This document shows positions 46,257-56,751 of a stretch of DNA of 64,000 nt, piece by piece. The DNA is taken from positions 124,001 to 188,000 of the forward strand of contig NZ_JADKPN010000009.1 in the NCBI RefSeq assembly GCF_015352455.1, in the 5' to 3' direction. The notes under the pieces were generated by a model that was not told where the DNA came from, did no database searches, and saw nothing but the letters and a program-made list of their open reading frames with translations. The translations under genes and the position numbers were made by a program. Every line of letters begins with the position of its first letter. Position 1 is the stretch's first letter. Source of the stretch: Nocardioides islandensis (GTDB lineage: Bacteria; Actinomycetota; Actinomycetes; Propionibacteriales; Nocardioidaceae).

Positions 46257-46270
46257 GGGACCTTGGTCAC
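46257..46270 (+). promoter_or_regulatory. DosR-like box (165-aa membrane protein)
   Basis: GGGACCTTGGTCAC, 57 bases before ATG 46328. With the box at 46191 it serves a divergent gene pair. Confidence 0.55.
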
Positions 46271-46327
46271 GAGAGATCCGTCACAACGGCCCTGCCGGTG
46301 CGGGGCACGATCTCGGAGCGTTCTCCC

Positions 46328-46825
46328 ATGAACGCTCGAACCCACCGCAGGAGAACCCCACGACGGCCGCTGTGGTCGACCAGGATCTGGCCCTTCGTCG
46401 CCGGCGCGGCGACGGCCGTGGGGATGTTCGTGGCGGGTCGCACGCTCGGTCTGCTCCCGCTCGTCCTGGTGTACCTGGCCCTGTCGATGTTCGCCCTGGC
46501 GACGATCTGGGGGATCTCGCTCGAGACCGGGATGGAGCTGCCGTCCGCCGTCCGGTGGAGCCTCTACGCGTCGCTGGCCGTCCTGGTGCTCGTGGGTCTG
46601 TGCCAGCTGCACCCGCTGTACGGGCTGCTGGCGGGGGTGGCCGTCGGGGTCACGTCCCCTGCTGCCCTGACGCTGCTGTCGAGAGCACGGGCTGCGCGAC
46701 GCAAGCAGCGCTCGGAGCGAACGGCGCGTCAGGCTCCCGGAGTGCTCGTCGACAAGGCGCTGCTCGATCGGCGCTTCCAGGAGATCGTGAGTCAGCTGAC
46801 CGAGTCCGGGTTCCCGGAGAGCTGA
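46328..46825 (+). CDS. Four-TM membrane protein of unknown function
   Basis: 165 aa. A basic N-terminus (THRRRTPRRP) is followed by about four TM helices (including LLPLVLVYLALSMFALATIW and LYASLAVLVLVGLCQLHPLY), then a soluble basic/helical C-terminal tail of 45 residues (RAARRKQRSERTARQ, RRFQEIVSQLTESG). No family recognised. It sits alone behind a good box. Confidence 0.65.
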   Translation: MNARTHRRRTPRRPLWSTRIWPFVAGAATAVGMFVAGRTLGLLPLVLVYLALSMFALATIWGISLETGMELPSAVRWSLYASLAVLVLVGLCQLHPLYGLLAGVAVGVTSPAALTLLSRARAARRKQRSERTARQAPGVLVDKALLDRRFQEIVSQLTESGFPES

Positions 46826-46845
46826 CCCCGGCGACGGCCGGGGTC
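46824..46845. terminator. Hairpin overlapping the stop of the membrane-protein gene
   Basis: GACCCCGGC pairs with GCCGGGGTC around a GACG loop; the stem begins within the stop codon of the 165-aa gene and separates it from the convergent DUF1918 gene. Confidence 0.5.
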
Positions 46846-46869
46846 CACCGGTCGGCGGCGGCAACGACC

Positions 46870-47088
46870 TCAGGCGTTGTCGGGGCTGGACGGCGCCGGG
46901 ACGTCACCGTGGTCGATGTAGGCGTCAGGTCCCGGGAAGAAGAACGACTCGTGCCCGTTGTCGGACCACCGGACCCGGTACGGCGGCGAGCCGTCCGGGT
47001 GAGCGACCTCCAGGACCTCCCCGTCCCGGACCACGCCGCCGAGCCGCGGGTTGCGGATCACGATGTGGTCTCCCTTGTGTGCGTACAT
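46870..47088 (-). CDS. DUF1918 domain protein
   Basis: 72 aa beginning MYAHKGDHIVIRNPRLGGVVRDGEVLEVAHPDG and containing PPYRVRWSDNGHESFFFPG, the DUF1918 (PF08940) pattern, an SH3-like small barrel abundant in actinobacteria. Function unknown. AAGGAGG precedes ATG 47088. A box lies 52 bases upstream. Confidence 0.85.
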   Translation of the reverse strand: MYAHKGDHIVIRNPRLGGVVRDGEVLEVAHPDGSPPYRVRWSDNGHESFFFPGPDAYIDHGDVPAPSSPDNA

Positions 47089-47139
47089 GGTGATGCCTCC
47101 TTCTCGTCCAGCCTGACGCCCCGACGCCCGGCAGCGGCA

Positions 47140-47153
47140 GAGGCTTTGGTCCC
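47140..47153 (-). promoter_or_regulatory. DosR-like box (DUF1918)
   Basis: GAGGCTTTGGTCCC; minus strand GGGACCAAAGCCTC, 52 bases before the DUF1918 start. Confidence 0.55.
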
Positions 47154-47187
47154 GGTGCGTGCCCATCGCGGGCGAGGCGGGGCCGCG

Positions 47188-47922
47188 TCAGGAGGCTCGG
47201 CGCCCCGGGCTCCCGGCGCCTTCGTCGAGCAGGAGGCCGGCCAGCCACGTCGAGGCCAACCCGGCCACCTCGTCCAGGGTGCCGGGCAGATCGAGCTCAC
47301 GGGTGACCCCGGGAAGCACCACGAGACGGGAGGGGCACCGCATCCGTGCCCGCGTCGCCAGGTAGTGGTCCAGCTCCGCGTCGGCGGATCCCCCCATCAG
47401 GAGCGTCGGCGCCTTCACCCACGACAGTCGTTCACCGACCAGGTGGGGAGGTCCGCCGAGGGACACGACGGCGTCGACCCGGCTGTCCGGCTCGGCAGCA
47501 GCCCACAGCACGGCGCCGGCACCGGTGCCCGCGCCGAAGTAGCCCAACCGGCACGACGCCGTCTCGTCCTGTGCCGACAGCCATCGTCCGATCTGGCCCA
47601 CCCGTGACCCGAGCAGCGGGATGTCGGCGAGGTTGCGATGCTCACTCGCCTCGTCCGGCGCGAGCAGGTCGACCAGGAGGGTGCCCAGACCGGCCAGCTG
47701 CAGCCGGTGCGCGACGTACTGGTGGTGCAGACCGTGACGGTGGCTCTTGTTCCCCTGGGTGAAGACCACGGCACCGGCGGCACCGGCGGGCAGGTCCAGG
47801 TGGCCACGCAGGACCACGCCTCCGGCGAGGGCGATGTCCACGTCGGTGTCGACCACGCACAGGTGCGTCGGCCCGCCCGTCGGGCACCATCCGGCGCGAT
47901 GCCGGTCCATGACCATCGTCAT
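47188..47922 (-). CDS. Dienelactone-hydrolase-like alpha/beta-fold protein, catalytic residues apparently lost
   Basis: About 244 aa. The fold is that of the DLH-like domain often fused to phosphoribosyltransferases (Rv0571c type): LRGHLDLPAGAAGAVVFTQGN, VAHRLQLAGLGTLLVDLL and LGYFGAGTGAGAVLWAAA. In the family the elbow reads GASTG; here the Ser is Gly. The acid position reads GGSADAE and the usual catalytic-His region (GATHLFEEPG type) reads GVTRELDLPG, with Arg in place of His. So no triad is visible. ATG 47922 is chosen (GGAGG 8 bases upstream). Possibly a non-enzymatic binding protein. Confidence 0.75.
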   Translation of the reverse strand: MTMVMDRHRAGWCPTGGPTHLCVVDTDVDIALAGGVVLRGHLDLPAGAAGAVVFTQGNKSHRHGLHHQYVAHRLQLAGLGTLLVDLLAPDEASEHRNLADIPLLGSRVGQIGRWLSAQDETASCRLGYFGAGTGAGAVLWAAAEPDSRVDAVVSLGGPPHLVGERLSWVKAPTLLMGGSADAELDHYLATRARMRCPSRLVVLPGVTRELDLPGTLDEVAGLASTWLAGLLLDEGAGSPGRRAS

Positions 47923-47978
47923 CGGGCCCACCTCCGCCCTCTCCCCCCAGCATCGACCGCGGCTGCCCGCGGCCGCGC

Positions 47979-47992
47979 GAGTCCTCGGCCCC
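47979..47992 (-). promoter_or_regulatory. DosR-like box (DLH-like protein)
   Basis: GAGTCCTCGGCCCC; minus strand GGGGCCGAGGACTC, 57 bases before ATG 47922. Confidence 0.5.
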
Positions 47993-48032
47993 GAACACGC
48001 AGGACCATGGACCTGGGGGCGACGACGCCCGG

Positions 48033-48944
48033 TCAGGGTTCCAGGCAGGCGGGGATCGAGTCCGTGTCCCCGGCCGGGCTCTCGGTGCTGCCCGCGGGGT
48101 CGAGGATCTTCACCACGTCGACGTTCGAGAACTGCCTCAGCGTCGGCATGATCTCGCCCGCGACGGTCACGGTCGAGCCGTCGCTGTTGCAGCCACCGGT
48201 CAGTCGGACCCTCGCGACCCCGCCCGTGACGACCAGGTCGGCGAAGCCTCGCGCGTGCGACCTCAGCAGCCGCAGGCCGTCGGACTTCTCACCGGCCAGC
48301 GGTCCGGCGAACAGTCGGTCCAGGACTCCGGTGGCCGGGGCGCTCGCCAGGACCGGCCGGAGCACGGGCCTGAAGAAGGGCTCGACGTTGTCCACGAAGT
48401 TGTCCCTGTCGAAGAAGAAGACCTGGCGTTGCACCGTGGGGAACGCCGCCCGGATGTCGATGACGACCCGGCTCGGGCCCTGCAGCGTGGACACGTGGAA
48501 CGGCGTCTTCTTGGCCAGGCCGATGCCGTACGTCGTCACACCCTCGAAGTCGCCCGAACGGACGGCGGTCATGACGTTCGGCAGGGCGAAGGCCAGGCGC
48601 CTCGGCACCGTCGTCCCTTGCGCGTCATGGGCCCGGGCCGGGGTGAAGCCGACCTGCAGGATGGCGCGGCCGGCGATGCGGATCGGCAGACCGGAGCCGT
48701 CGCCGACGAGCTTGGTGACGTACCTCGCGTCGTGGCCCGAGGGCAGTCCCCCTTCGAACTCGAAGACGATCCGGTCGAAGCCCGGATGGTGGGCAGCACG
48801 GATGCCCACGAGGGTCGGCGTGGCACGCGTGGCCGCGGGCGCAGCCGCCTGGACCGGCACGGCGCCGGCAGCGACCAGGCAGGCCAGCAGGGACACCATC
48901 AGGGACACTGGCACGGACACTGGGATCGCACGGAAGAGCCTCAT
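48033..48944 (-). CDS. Secreted AMIN-like and GerMN-like domain protein
   Basis: 303 aa. A signal peptide (MRLFRAIPVSVPVSLMVSLLACLVAAGAVPVQA, shown as start MRLFRAIPV and end AVPVQA) is followed by an AMIN-like domain (HHPGFDRIVFEFEGGLP, GFTPARAHDAQ) and a C-terminal GerMN-like unit (FADLVVTGGVARVRLTGGC, IMPTLRQFSNVDVVKIL). Both domains occur in envelope proteins that bind cell wall. LLAC is not taken as a lipobox because the hydrophobic stretch continues beyond it. No DosR-like box was seen in the 67 bases upstream. Confidence 0.75.
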   Translation of the reverse strand: MRLFRAIPVSVPVSLMVSLLACLVAAGAVPVQAAAPAATRATPTLVGIRAAHHPGFDRIVFEFEGGLPSGHDARYVTKLVGDGSGLPIRIAGRAILQVGFTPARAHDAQGTTVPRRLAFALPNVMTAVRSGDFEGVTTYGIGLAKKTPFHVSTLQGPSRVVIDIRAAFPTVQRQVFFFDRDNFVDNVEPFFRPVLRPVLASAPATGVLDRLFAGPLAGEKSDGLRLLRSHARGFADLVVTGGVARVRLTGGCNSDGSTVTVAGEIMPTLRQFSNVDVVKILDPAGSTESPAGDTDSIPACLEP

Positions 48945-49011
48945 CGGCCACCACCTTCGGACAGGTCGGTCACCCTGACTTTCGCACGGTGACCATCGCG
49001 AGTCGATAGCA

Positions 49012-49488
49012 CTAGTGATCACCCCCGTGGCGAGCAACGTGACCACGGTCCCGCGACCGGGCCGCGGGCACGACGAGCACCGGCTGTTCGGCGAACTCCA
49101 GCACCATCCGGGTCGCCTTGCCGACCCACGGTCCCCCGGCCTCGTGGCGCTCACCGCGCCCGATCACGACCAGGTCGGCCGGCCACCCACGGGCCTGCTC
49201 GAGGATCCGGTGCGCAGGCTCGCCACTGAGCTCGACGGTCTCGACCTCGACCGCTGCGGCGGCCGCCAGCCCGGACACGTGGTGGAACAGCGACCGCACC
49301 GCCTCGCGACGCCGCTCGGCCAGGCCCGGGCTTCCCGAGGTGCCCAAGGCCCGGGTCACGTCGGAGTCCGCGAGCACGTGCAGCACCCGGAGCGCTGCGC
49401 CGTAGCGACCCGCCAGGTCGACCGCCCACCGTGCCGCCTCGAGCCCTGCGGGCGAGTCGTCGGCGGCCACCAGGATCCGCTGCGTCAT
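49012..49488 (-). CDS. Single-domain universal stress protein at the end of the V-ATPase operon
   Basis: 158 aa: RILVAADDSPAGLEAARWAVDLAG and LVVIGRGERHEAGGPWVGKATRMVLEFAEQPVLVVP. The ATP loop is partly kept (G-R-G, then GK in place of GS). Its ATG overlaps the stop of V-ATPase subunit D (ATGA), so it is made with the ATPase, an unusual pairing that suggests a role in regulating or assembling it (inference). Confidence 0.85.
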   Translation of the reverse strand: MTQRILVAADDSPAGLEAARWAVDLAGRYGAALRVLHVLADSDVTRALGTSGSPGLAERRREAVRSLFHHVSGLAAAAAVEVETVELSGEPAHRILEQARGWPADLVVIGRGERHEAGGPWVGKATRMVLEFAEQPVLVVPAARSRDRGHVARHGGDH

Positions 49489-50108
49489 CGCGCCACCCGC
49501 TCCCGGTCGGCCGACCACCGCAGACGGACGTGCTCGGCGAGCTCGGTCTCGTCCAGGCTCAGCCGCAGCTCGGCGAGCGCACCCTCCAGCCGCGGCACCC
49601 AGCGGTCCTGCACCCCCCGCAGCCGCTGCCGGGTCATCGTCACCTCGGCGTCGATCGCCCGCGAGGCAGCGGACACCACCGCCTGCTCAACGGCGGCCTC
49701 GAGCGCCCGGCGATAGGCCGCCGTGGCCTCGACCAGCGCGGCCGGCGACACCGTCGCAGTACGCGGGTCCGGCGTCGGTGTCGTGCAGCTCCCGCGCGAG
49801 GGATACGTCGTCCCGAGCGCGTTGGTCCAGGTGATCGACACCTCCGCCGGCGGCTGGCCGTCCGGTGGCCGCAGGCCCTCTTGTCCCCCGAGCAGTGCCG
49901 CCCTCAGCAGCCACTCCTCGGCCTCGCCGATCGCCTCGGTCCAGGCACGCCCGGAACGTTCCAGGAGCAGGCCGAACGCCGCCTGCTCGGTGCGCAGGAT
50001 CTGCAGCTTCTGGTCCAGCCGCGAGGCCGCCCGGTGCGCCAGCCCGAGACGGTGCCGCAGCCACATCAGCCCGGCCCGTCCGGGGGGCTGGCCACGCAGC
50101 CTGCTCAT
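49485..50108 (-). CDS. atpD: V-type ATPase subunit D (central stalk)
   Basis: 207 aa. The typical D subunit start RGQPPGRAGLMWLRHRLGLAHRAASRLDQKLQIL and the late helix AIDAEVTMTRQRLRGVQDRWVPRLEGAL form the long antiparallel coiled coil that rotates inside the A3B3 ring. The ATG overlaps the subunit B stop. Confidence 0.9.
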   Translation of the reverse strand: MSRLRGQPPGRAGLMWLRHRLGLAHRAASRLDQKLQILRTEQAAFGLLLERSGRAWTEAIGEAEEWLLRAALLGGQEGLRPPDGQPPAEVSITWTNALGTTYPSRGSCTTPTPDPRTATVSPAALVEATAAYRRALEAAVEQAVVSAASRAIDAEVTMTRQRLRGVQDRWVPRLEGALAELRLSLDETELAEHVRLRWSADRERVAR

Positions 50109-51514
50109 GGCTCCTCCCCCACCCCGCGATCGGCCGCGACATCGAGGTGTGCCGCGACCATCAGCGGATCCAGGGCGGACAGCTCACGACGTGGGAGCCT
50201 GCCCACCGCCTGCCAGGCCCGGTCGAGCGTGTCGTCCAGGGAGCGGGACTCCGTGGTCCCCTGGTCGAGCAGTCCTTCCTCGACGGCACCCTCGAAGTCG
50301 AGGTACTGCTGGTCGGTCTCGCTGAGCGCTGCGGCGCCCAGCAGCTCGGCGAGCTCCCGCACCTGCCTGGACCGGGACAGCGCCGCCAGCAGCTGGGCGG
50401 CCAGGTCGAGATGGTCCGGGCGGGTGCGACCGGCCCCGGCGCCATGGCGCATCAGCCGCGAGAGGGAGGCGAGCGGGTCCACCGGCGGGTAGATGCCTCG
50501 CGCGTGCACCTCCGGGGACAGCACGACCTGCCCCTCGGTGATGTAGCCGGTCAGGTCCGGCACCGGGTGGGTGATGTCCCCCGCCGGCATCGTCAGCACG
50601 GGCAGCAAGGTCACCGAACCGGGCAGCCCGCGGATCCGCCCGCACCGTTCGTAAAGCGAGGCCAGGTCGCTGTACAGGTAGCCGGGATAGGCCCGGCGGC
50701 CGGGGATCTCACCGCGTACGGCGGAGACCTCGCGCAGGGCCTCCGCGTAGCTGGTCATGTCGGCCATCACCACCAGCACGTGACGACCACCCGCGTAGGC
50801 GAGGTGCTCCGCCACCGTCAGCGCGATGCGCGGGGTCAGCAGGCGCTCGATGACGGGGTCGTCCGCGGTGTTGAGCAGCAGCACCAGCTCACCGCGGGCA
50901 GAGCGCTCCTCGAGCGCGTCGATGACGGCTGCGCCGTCGGCGTGGGTCAGCCCCATCGCGGCGAACACGACGGCGAACGGCTCGTCGCCGGCGGACGCCT
51001 GCGCCGCGATCTGGGTGGCGAGCTGCAGGTGGGGCAGGCCGGCGACCGAGAACACGGGCAGCTTCTGGCCGCGGACGAGCGTGGTCAGGGCGTCGACGAC
51101 GGACACCCCCGTCATGACCGGGTCGCGCGGCGGCTCGCGAAGGGTCGGGTTGATCGGCTGCCCGCCCACGGCGGCCCGGGTGCCGGCCAGCACCGGCGGC
51201 CCGCCGTCGAGCGGCTCCCCCCGCCCGTTGCACACCCGGCCGAGCCAGGCGTCGCCGACCGGGACGTGCAGCACCTCGCCGGCGAACCCGACGGTGGTGC
51301 CCTCCAGGTCCAGACCCTGCGTACCCTCCAGCACCTGGACGACGGCCAGGTCGCGGTCCACCTCCAGGACGGTCCCGGCGCGGGTGTCACCCGACGTCGA
51401 GCGAAGCCGGACCGACTCGTCCCATCCGACCCCCTGCACACCGCGTACCAGCACCAGTGGCCCGCGGATCTCGTGCAGCCCGGCGTGCTCGATCTCGCCC
51501 CAGGTCGTGTTCAT
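50105..51514 (-). CDS. atpB: V-type ATPase subunit B (non-catalytic)
   Basis: 469 aa. LHEIRGPLVLVRGVQGVGWDE begins the beta-barrel; GRVCNGRGEPLDGGPP, INPTLREPPRDPVMTGVSVVD and GQKLPVFSVAGLPH follow. The degenerate P-loop of B subunits is seen. VVMADMTSYAEALREVSA and GRRAYPGYLYSDLASLYERCGR are strongly conserved. The ATG overlaps the subunit A stop. Confidence 0.95.
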   Translation of the reverse strand: MNTTWGEIEHAGLHEIRGPLVLVRGVQGVGWDESVRLRSTSGDTRAGTVLEVDRDLAVVQVLEGTQGLDLEGTTVGFAGEVLHVPVGDAWLGRVCNGRGEPLDGGPPVLAGTRAAVGGQPINPTLREPPRDPVMTGVSVVDALTTLVRGQKLPVFSVAGLPHLQLATQIAAQASAGDEPFAVVFAAMGLTHADGAAVIDALEERSARGELVLLLNTADDPVIERLLTPRIALTVAEHLAYAGGRHVLVVMADMTSYAEALREVSAVRGEIPGRRAYPGYLYSDLASLYERCGRIRGLPGSVTLLPVLTMPAGDITHPVPDLTGYITEGQVVLSPEVHARGIYPPVDPLASLSRLMRHGAGAGRTRPDHLDLAAQLLAALSRSRQVRELAELLGAAALSETDQQYLDFEGAVEEGLLDQGTTESRSLDDTLDRAWQAVGRLPRRELSALDPLMVAAHLDVAADRGVGEEP

Positions 51515-53244
51515 GTCAGCTGCGCCAGTCTCTTGAGGACCTCGTCGAGCAAGGCGTTCACGCCCTCGGCGTCGTCGGCGCCGGTGTCGCTCCTGGCCCT
51601 GACGAGGGGGCCGAAGTCGACCTCCTCGACGGCTGTCGCGGGCACGCCGGACTCCACCAACCGCTCGCACTGGTCGACGACCGCCAGCACCGCGTCGCCG
51701 AGCGCGGCACCCTTGGCCGGTCCGCAGGTGACGTCGTTGGGGCTGAGCGCGTTCTGCTGGAGGACGACGAGCCTCAGCAGCCGGCCGGCGAGCATCACGA
51801 CGCGCTCGTGCCCGGGCAGCGTCCCCGCGCCCACCAGCTCGGCCAGCGACGTCAACCGGTCGGCCTCGGCCAGCAACCCGGACATCCGGGCACGGCGCCG
51901 GGCCCACTCGGGATCGCCGTGGTGGATGAACCAGCCGCCGAGCATGTCGGCGTCACGGGAGAATGATCCGGTCCAGGAGAGCGCCGGGTAGTGGCGCGCG
52001 TAGGCCAGGTCGTGGTCGAGCGACCACAAGCACCGGACGAAGCGCTCCGTCTGCGAGGTGACCGGCTCGGTCAGGTCGCCACCAGGGGGCGAGACGGCGC
52101 CGATCACCGTGACCGAGCCGACGGTGCCTCCCAGGGTCGTCACCTCGCCTGCCCGTTCGTAGAAGGCGGCGAGCGACGAGGCCAGGTCGGCCGGGTAGCC
52201 CTCCTCGGCCGGCATCGTGCCGGTGCGCGAGGCCAGCTCGCGCAGGGCTTCGGCCCAGCGGGAGGTGGAGTCGGCGATCAGCACCACGTGCCGGCCCTGG
52301 TCGCGGAAGTACTCGGCGACCGTCATGCCGGTGTAGACACTGGACTCCCGGGCCATCATCGGCATGTTCGAGGTGTTCGCGATCACCACCGTTCGCTCGG
52401 CCAGCGGGCCTCCGGTACGCGGGTCGCGCAGCTCCGACAGCTCGCTGACCACCTCCGCCATCTCGTTGCCACGCTCGCCGCACCCCACGTAGACGATGAC
52501 GTCGGCGTCGCACCACTTGGCGATCTGCTGGAGCAGCACGGTCTTGCCGGTCCCGAACCCTCCGGGGACACCGACAGCACTGCCCCGGGCCACCGGGAAG
52601 AGCAGGTCCACCACCCGTTGTCCGGTGTGCAGGGGCCGGGCGTCGTACCCGCGCGACCGGTACGGGCGTGGCAACCGGACGGGCCAGCGCTGGGTCAACG
52701 CGACGTCGGTGTCACCGACACGGGCGACGACCGCGTCGGCGGCGTACGTCCCCGAGCCTGCGACCCAGGTGAGCTCGCCGGACACGTGGGGAGGCACCAG
52801 GATCGGCAACGGCATCGCCCCGTGGGGGTCCACCGTGCCGAGCCGGTCCCCTTCGGCGAGCCGCGCGCCGGGGTCGGCTGCGGCTTCGAAGTGCCACTCG
52901 CCCGGGGTGGTCCCGCCCCCCACCGGCCGGGGAGGCAGGAACGCCGGCATGCCGGAGAGCGGCCGGAGCAGCCCGTCGAACACGTGGCCCAGCAGTCCCG
53001 GCCCCAACGGGACGGAGAGGGGCTCCCCCCGGGCCCGCGCCGGATGGCCGGGGCGCAGCCCCCCGGTGTACTCGTAGGCCTGGACGGTGAGCACGCCGTC
53101 GCGGATGCTGACGACCTCGCCCGGCAGCTCACGCGGTCCCAGGTCGACCACGTCGAACATGGCCACGCCGGCGAGACCCTCGACCTCGACGAGGGGGCCG
53201 CTCACCCGCGCGATCGTGCCGGTCGTCGCGGTCGCGGCGCTCAT
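51511..53244 (-). CDS. atpA: V-type ATPase subunit A (catalytic)
   Basis: 577 aa. It contains the A-specific non-homologous insertion (residues about 100-190) and the catalytic P-loop GGFGTGKT at 228-235. YVGCGERGNEMAEV holds the catalytic Glu; SNMPMMARESSVYTGMTVAEY, LIADSTSRWAEALRE and RTGTMPAEEGYPADLASSLAAFY follow. All catalytic residues are present, so it is a working ATP hydrolase or synthase. The ATG overlaps the preceding E-like gene. Confidence 0.96.
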   Translation of the reverse strand: MSAATATTGTIARVSGPLVEVEGLAGVAMFDVVDLGPRELPGEVVSIRDGVLTVQAYEYTGGLRPGHPARARGEPLSVPLGPGLLGHVFDGLLRPLSGMPAFLPPRPVGGGTTPGEWHFEAAADPGARLAEGDRLGTVDPHGAMPLPILVPPHVSGELTWVAGSGTYAADAVVARVGDTDVALTQRWPVRLPRPYRSRGYDARPLHTGQRVVDLLFPVARGSAVGVPGGFGTGKTVLLQQIAKWCDADVIVYVGCGERGNEMAEVVSELSELRDPRTGGPLAERTVVIANTSNMPMMARESSVYTGMTVAEYFRDQGRHVVLIADSTSRWAEALRELASRTGTMPAEEGYPADLASSLAAFYERAGEVTTLGGTVGSVTVIGAVSPPGGDLTEPVTSQTERFVRCLWSLDHDLAYARHYPALSWTGSFSRDADMLGGWFIHHGDPEWARRRARMSGLLAEADRLTSLAELVGAGTLPGHERVVMLAGRLLRLVVLQQNALSPNDVTCGPAKGAALGDAVLAVVDQCERLVESGVPATAVEEVDFGPLVRARSDTGADDAEGVNALLDEVLKRLAQLT

Positions 53245-53746
53245 GGTGTGCCTCGTGACGCCAGCAGGTCGGCAACGGCGTCCTCCACCAGGGCGGAGAG
53301 GGGCAGGCGGAGCCGCCGACCGCCGGCCTCCGCGACCAGTCCGCCATCGGCGGTCCGCGTGACCACGGCGTCCGGGCCCACCTCGAGAAGGGCGCGCTCG
53401 CTCAACGCGGCCACGACATCGGGATCCGTGGCCAGCTCGGCACGGACGGCTGCGGCGGCGGCGGCGACCAGGGCGTCGTACGCCGCCCGCCTGGCGTGCA
53501 GCTCGACCGTGCGCGCCCGGCGCTGCGCGTGCGACTCCTCCGCCGCCATCAGGACGGCGGTGTCGGCCGCGGCCTGCGCCCGCGCCTGGTCCAGCAGCTC
53601 GTCCGCCAGCGCCGTCGCCTGCGCGCGCTCCTCGGCGACCTGCTGGTCGGCCTGTGCCAGCACCGCGTCGGCTTCGGAGCGTGCCAGCCCGAGCAGGGCC
53701 TCGCACACCGGCGCCAGCTCCGCGTCCATCGTGCCGTGCGACCTCG

Positions 53747-53750
<4 letters not shown>
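53241..53750 (-). CDS. atpE: V-type ATPase subunit E (peripheral stalk)
   Basis: 169 aa. The N-terminal two-thirds is an Ala/Glu-rich coiled coil (ADQQVAEERAQATALADELL, QAAADTAVLMAAEESHAQRR); the C-terminal part has the globular E fold (ALSERALLEVGPDAVVTRTADGGLVAEAGGRRL). It forms a peripheral stalk heterodimer with the G/H-like protein at 56748. Assigned by position and shape. Confidence 0.8.
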
Positions 53751-55824
<2,074 letters not shown>

Positions 55825-55838
<14 letters not shown>

Positions 55839-56751
55839 CGAAGACCTCCCGTCCTGCCCCGCCGCGCTCGGCCACCTCGAGAGCGGCCCGGACGCGCCAG
55901 GCGTCGACACCCAGCACCGCGGCGGCACCGACCAGCGTGGCGGCGTCGAGCGGGGCGGTCCGGAGGTCGTGGAACGCATCGCGCTCCACCTGCTTCCACC
56001 ACCCGGCCTCGGCCAGCCACAGGCCGGACTCATCGGTCAGCCCGGCCAAGGACCACGAGGCATCTCGTGGCAACGCGCTGACGAAGTCGCTCACCGTGCC
56101 CGCCGCCATGGCGGGAACGCCGAGGAGGGACTCAGCGGTTCGCCGTGCTGCCGGCCCGAACGCGTGCCCGGCCGCGAAGACCTCGCGGGCCACTAGCAGG
56201 GCGGTGGCCCCCAGCACCCATCGCGTCGGCAGGAGTGCGACGGCTCGGTGCGCCCAGGAGAGCCGCATGCCGACGCGCACCGCCCACGGGGAGTCGTCGC
56301 CGGGGTCGCCCCACGGCGACGCGGCGAGCACGCCGCGCAGCGCGGGCACCGATCCTGCGCGCTCGAGTCGGGGCCACGCCGTGGCCAGGGCACCGAGCCG
56401 GTAGGCCGGGGCTGCGTCACGCGCGCCCTCGTCGCCCCAGGAGCTCAGGAGCCGGTCGGCGTTCGCGATCTCGAACCCCGCGGCCAGGACCCGGAGCAGC
56501 TGGACCCCCTCGCTCGGGACCCAGCCGCCCAGCACGCGGTAGTGCCACAGTGTGGTCCCCGAGACGGCGAGCTGGGCCTCGGCCAGCGACATCCCCGGGC
56601 GCACCTCGTGTCCGTACGGCGTAGCCGCCAGCCGCTCCAGGGCCTGGCTCAACGAACCGCACGAGGCCAGCGACGAGGCGGCGCCGGCGCCGTACCTCCG
56701 GCGTGCCAGCGACCGGGCACGAACACCTCCCGCGACCCAGCTCGGCTTCAC
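55825..56751 (-). CDS. atpC: V-type ATPase subunit C (AC39-like)
   Basis: 308 aa, helical, GTG start overlapping the upstream stop (GTGA). The N-terminus GGVRARSLARRRYGAGAASSL and repeated helical bundles agree with the C/AC39 subunit, which couples the rotor to the K ring. Sequence divergence is high, so the assignment rests partly on operon position, length and the RARSLARR start. Confidence 0.75.

Noticed and set aside
48870..48944. LLAC lipobox in the AMIN-like protein
   Set aside because: The hydrophobic stretch continues after the Cys and a normal signal peptidase I site (VQA) follows, so a secreted rather than lipidated protein is likelier.
48945..49011. DosR-like box upstream of the AMIN-like gene
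   Set aside because: No sequence with both half-sites was found; the gene may not belong to the regulon.
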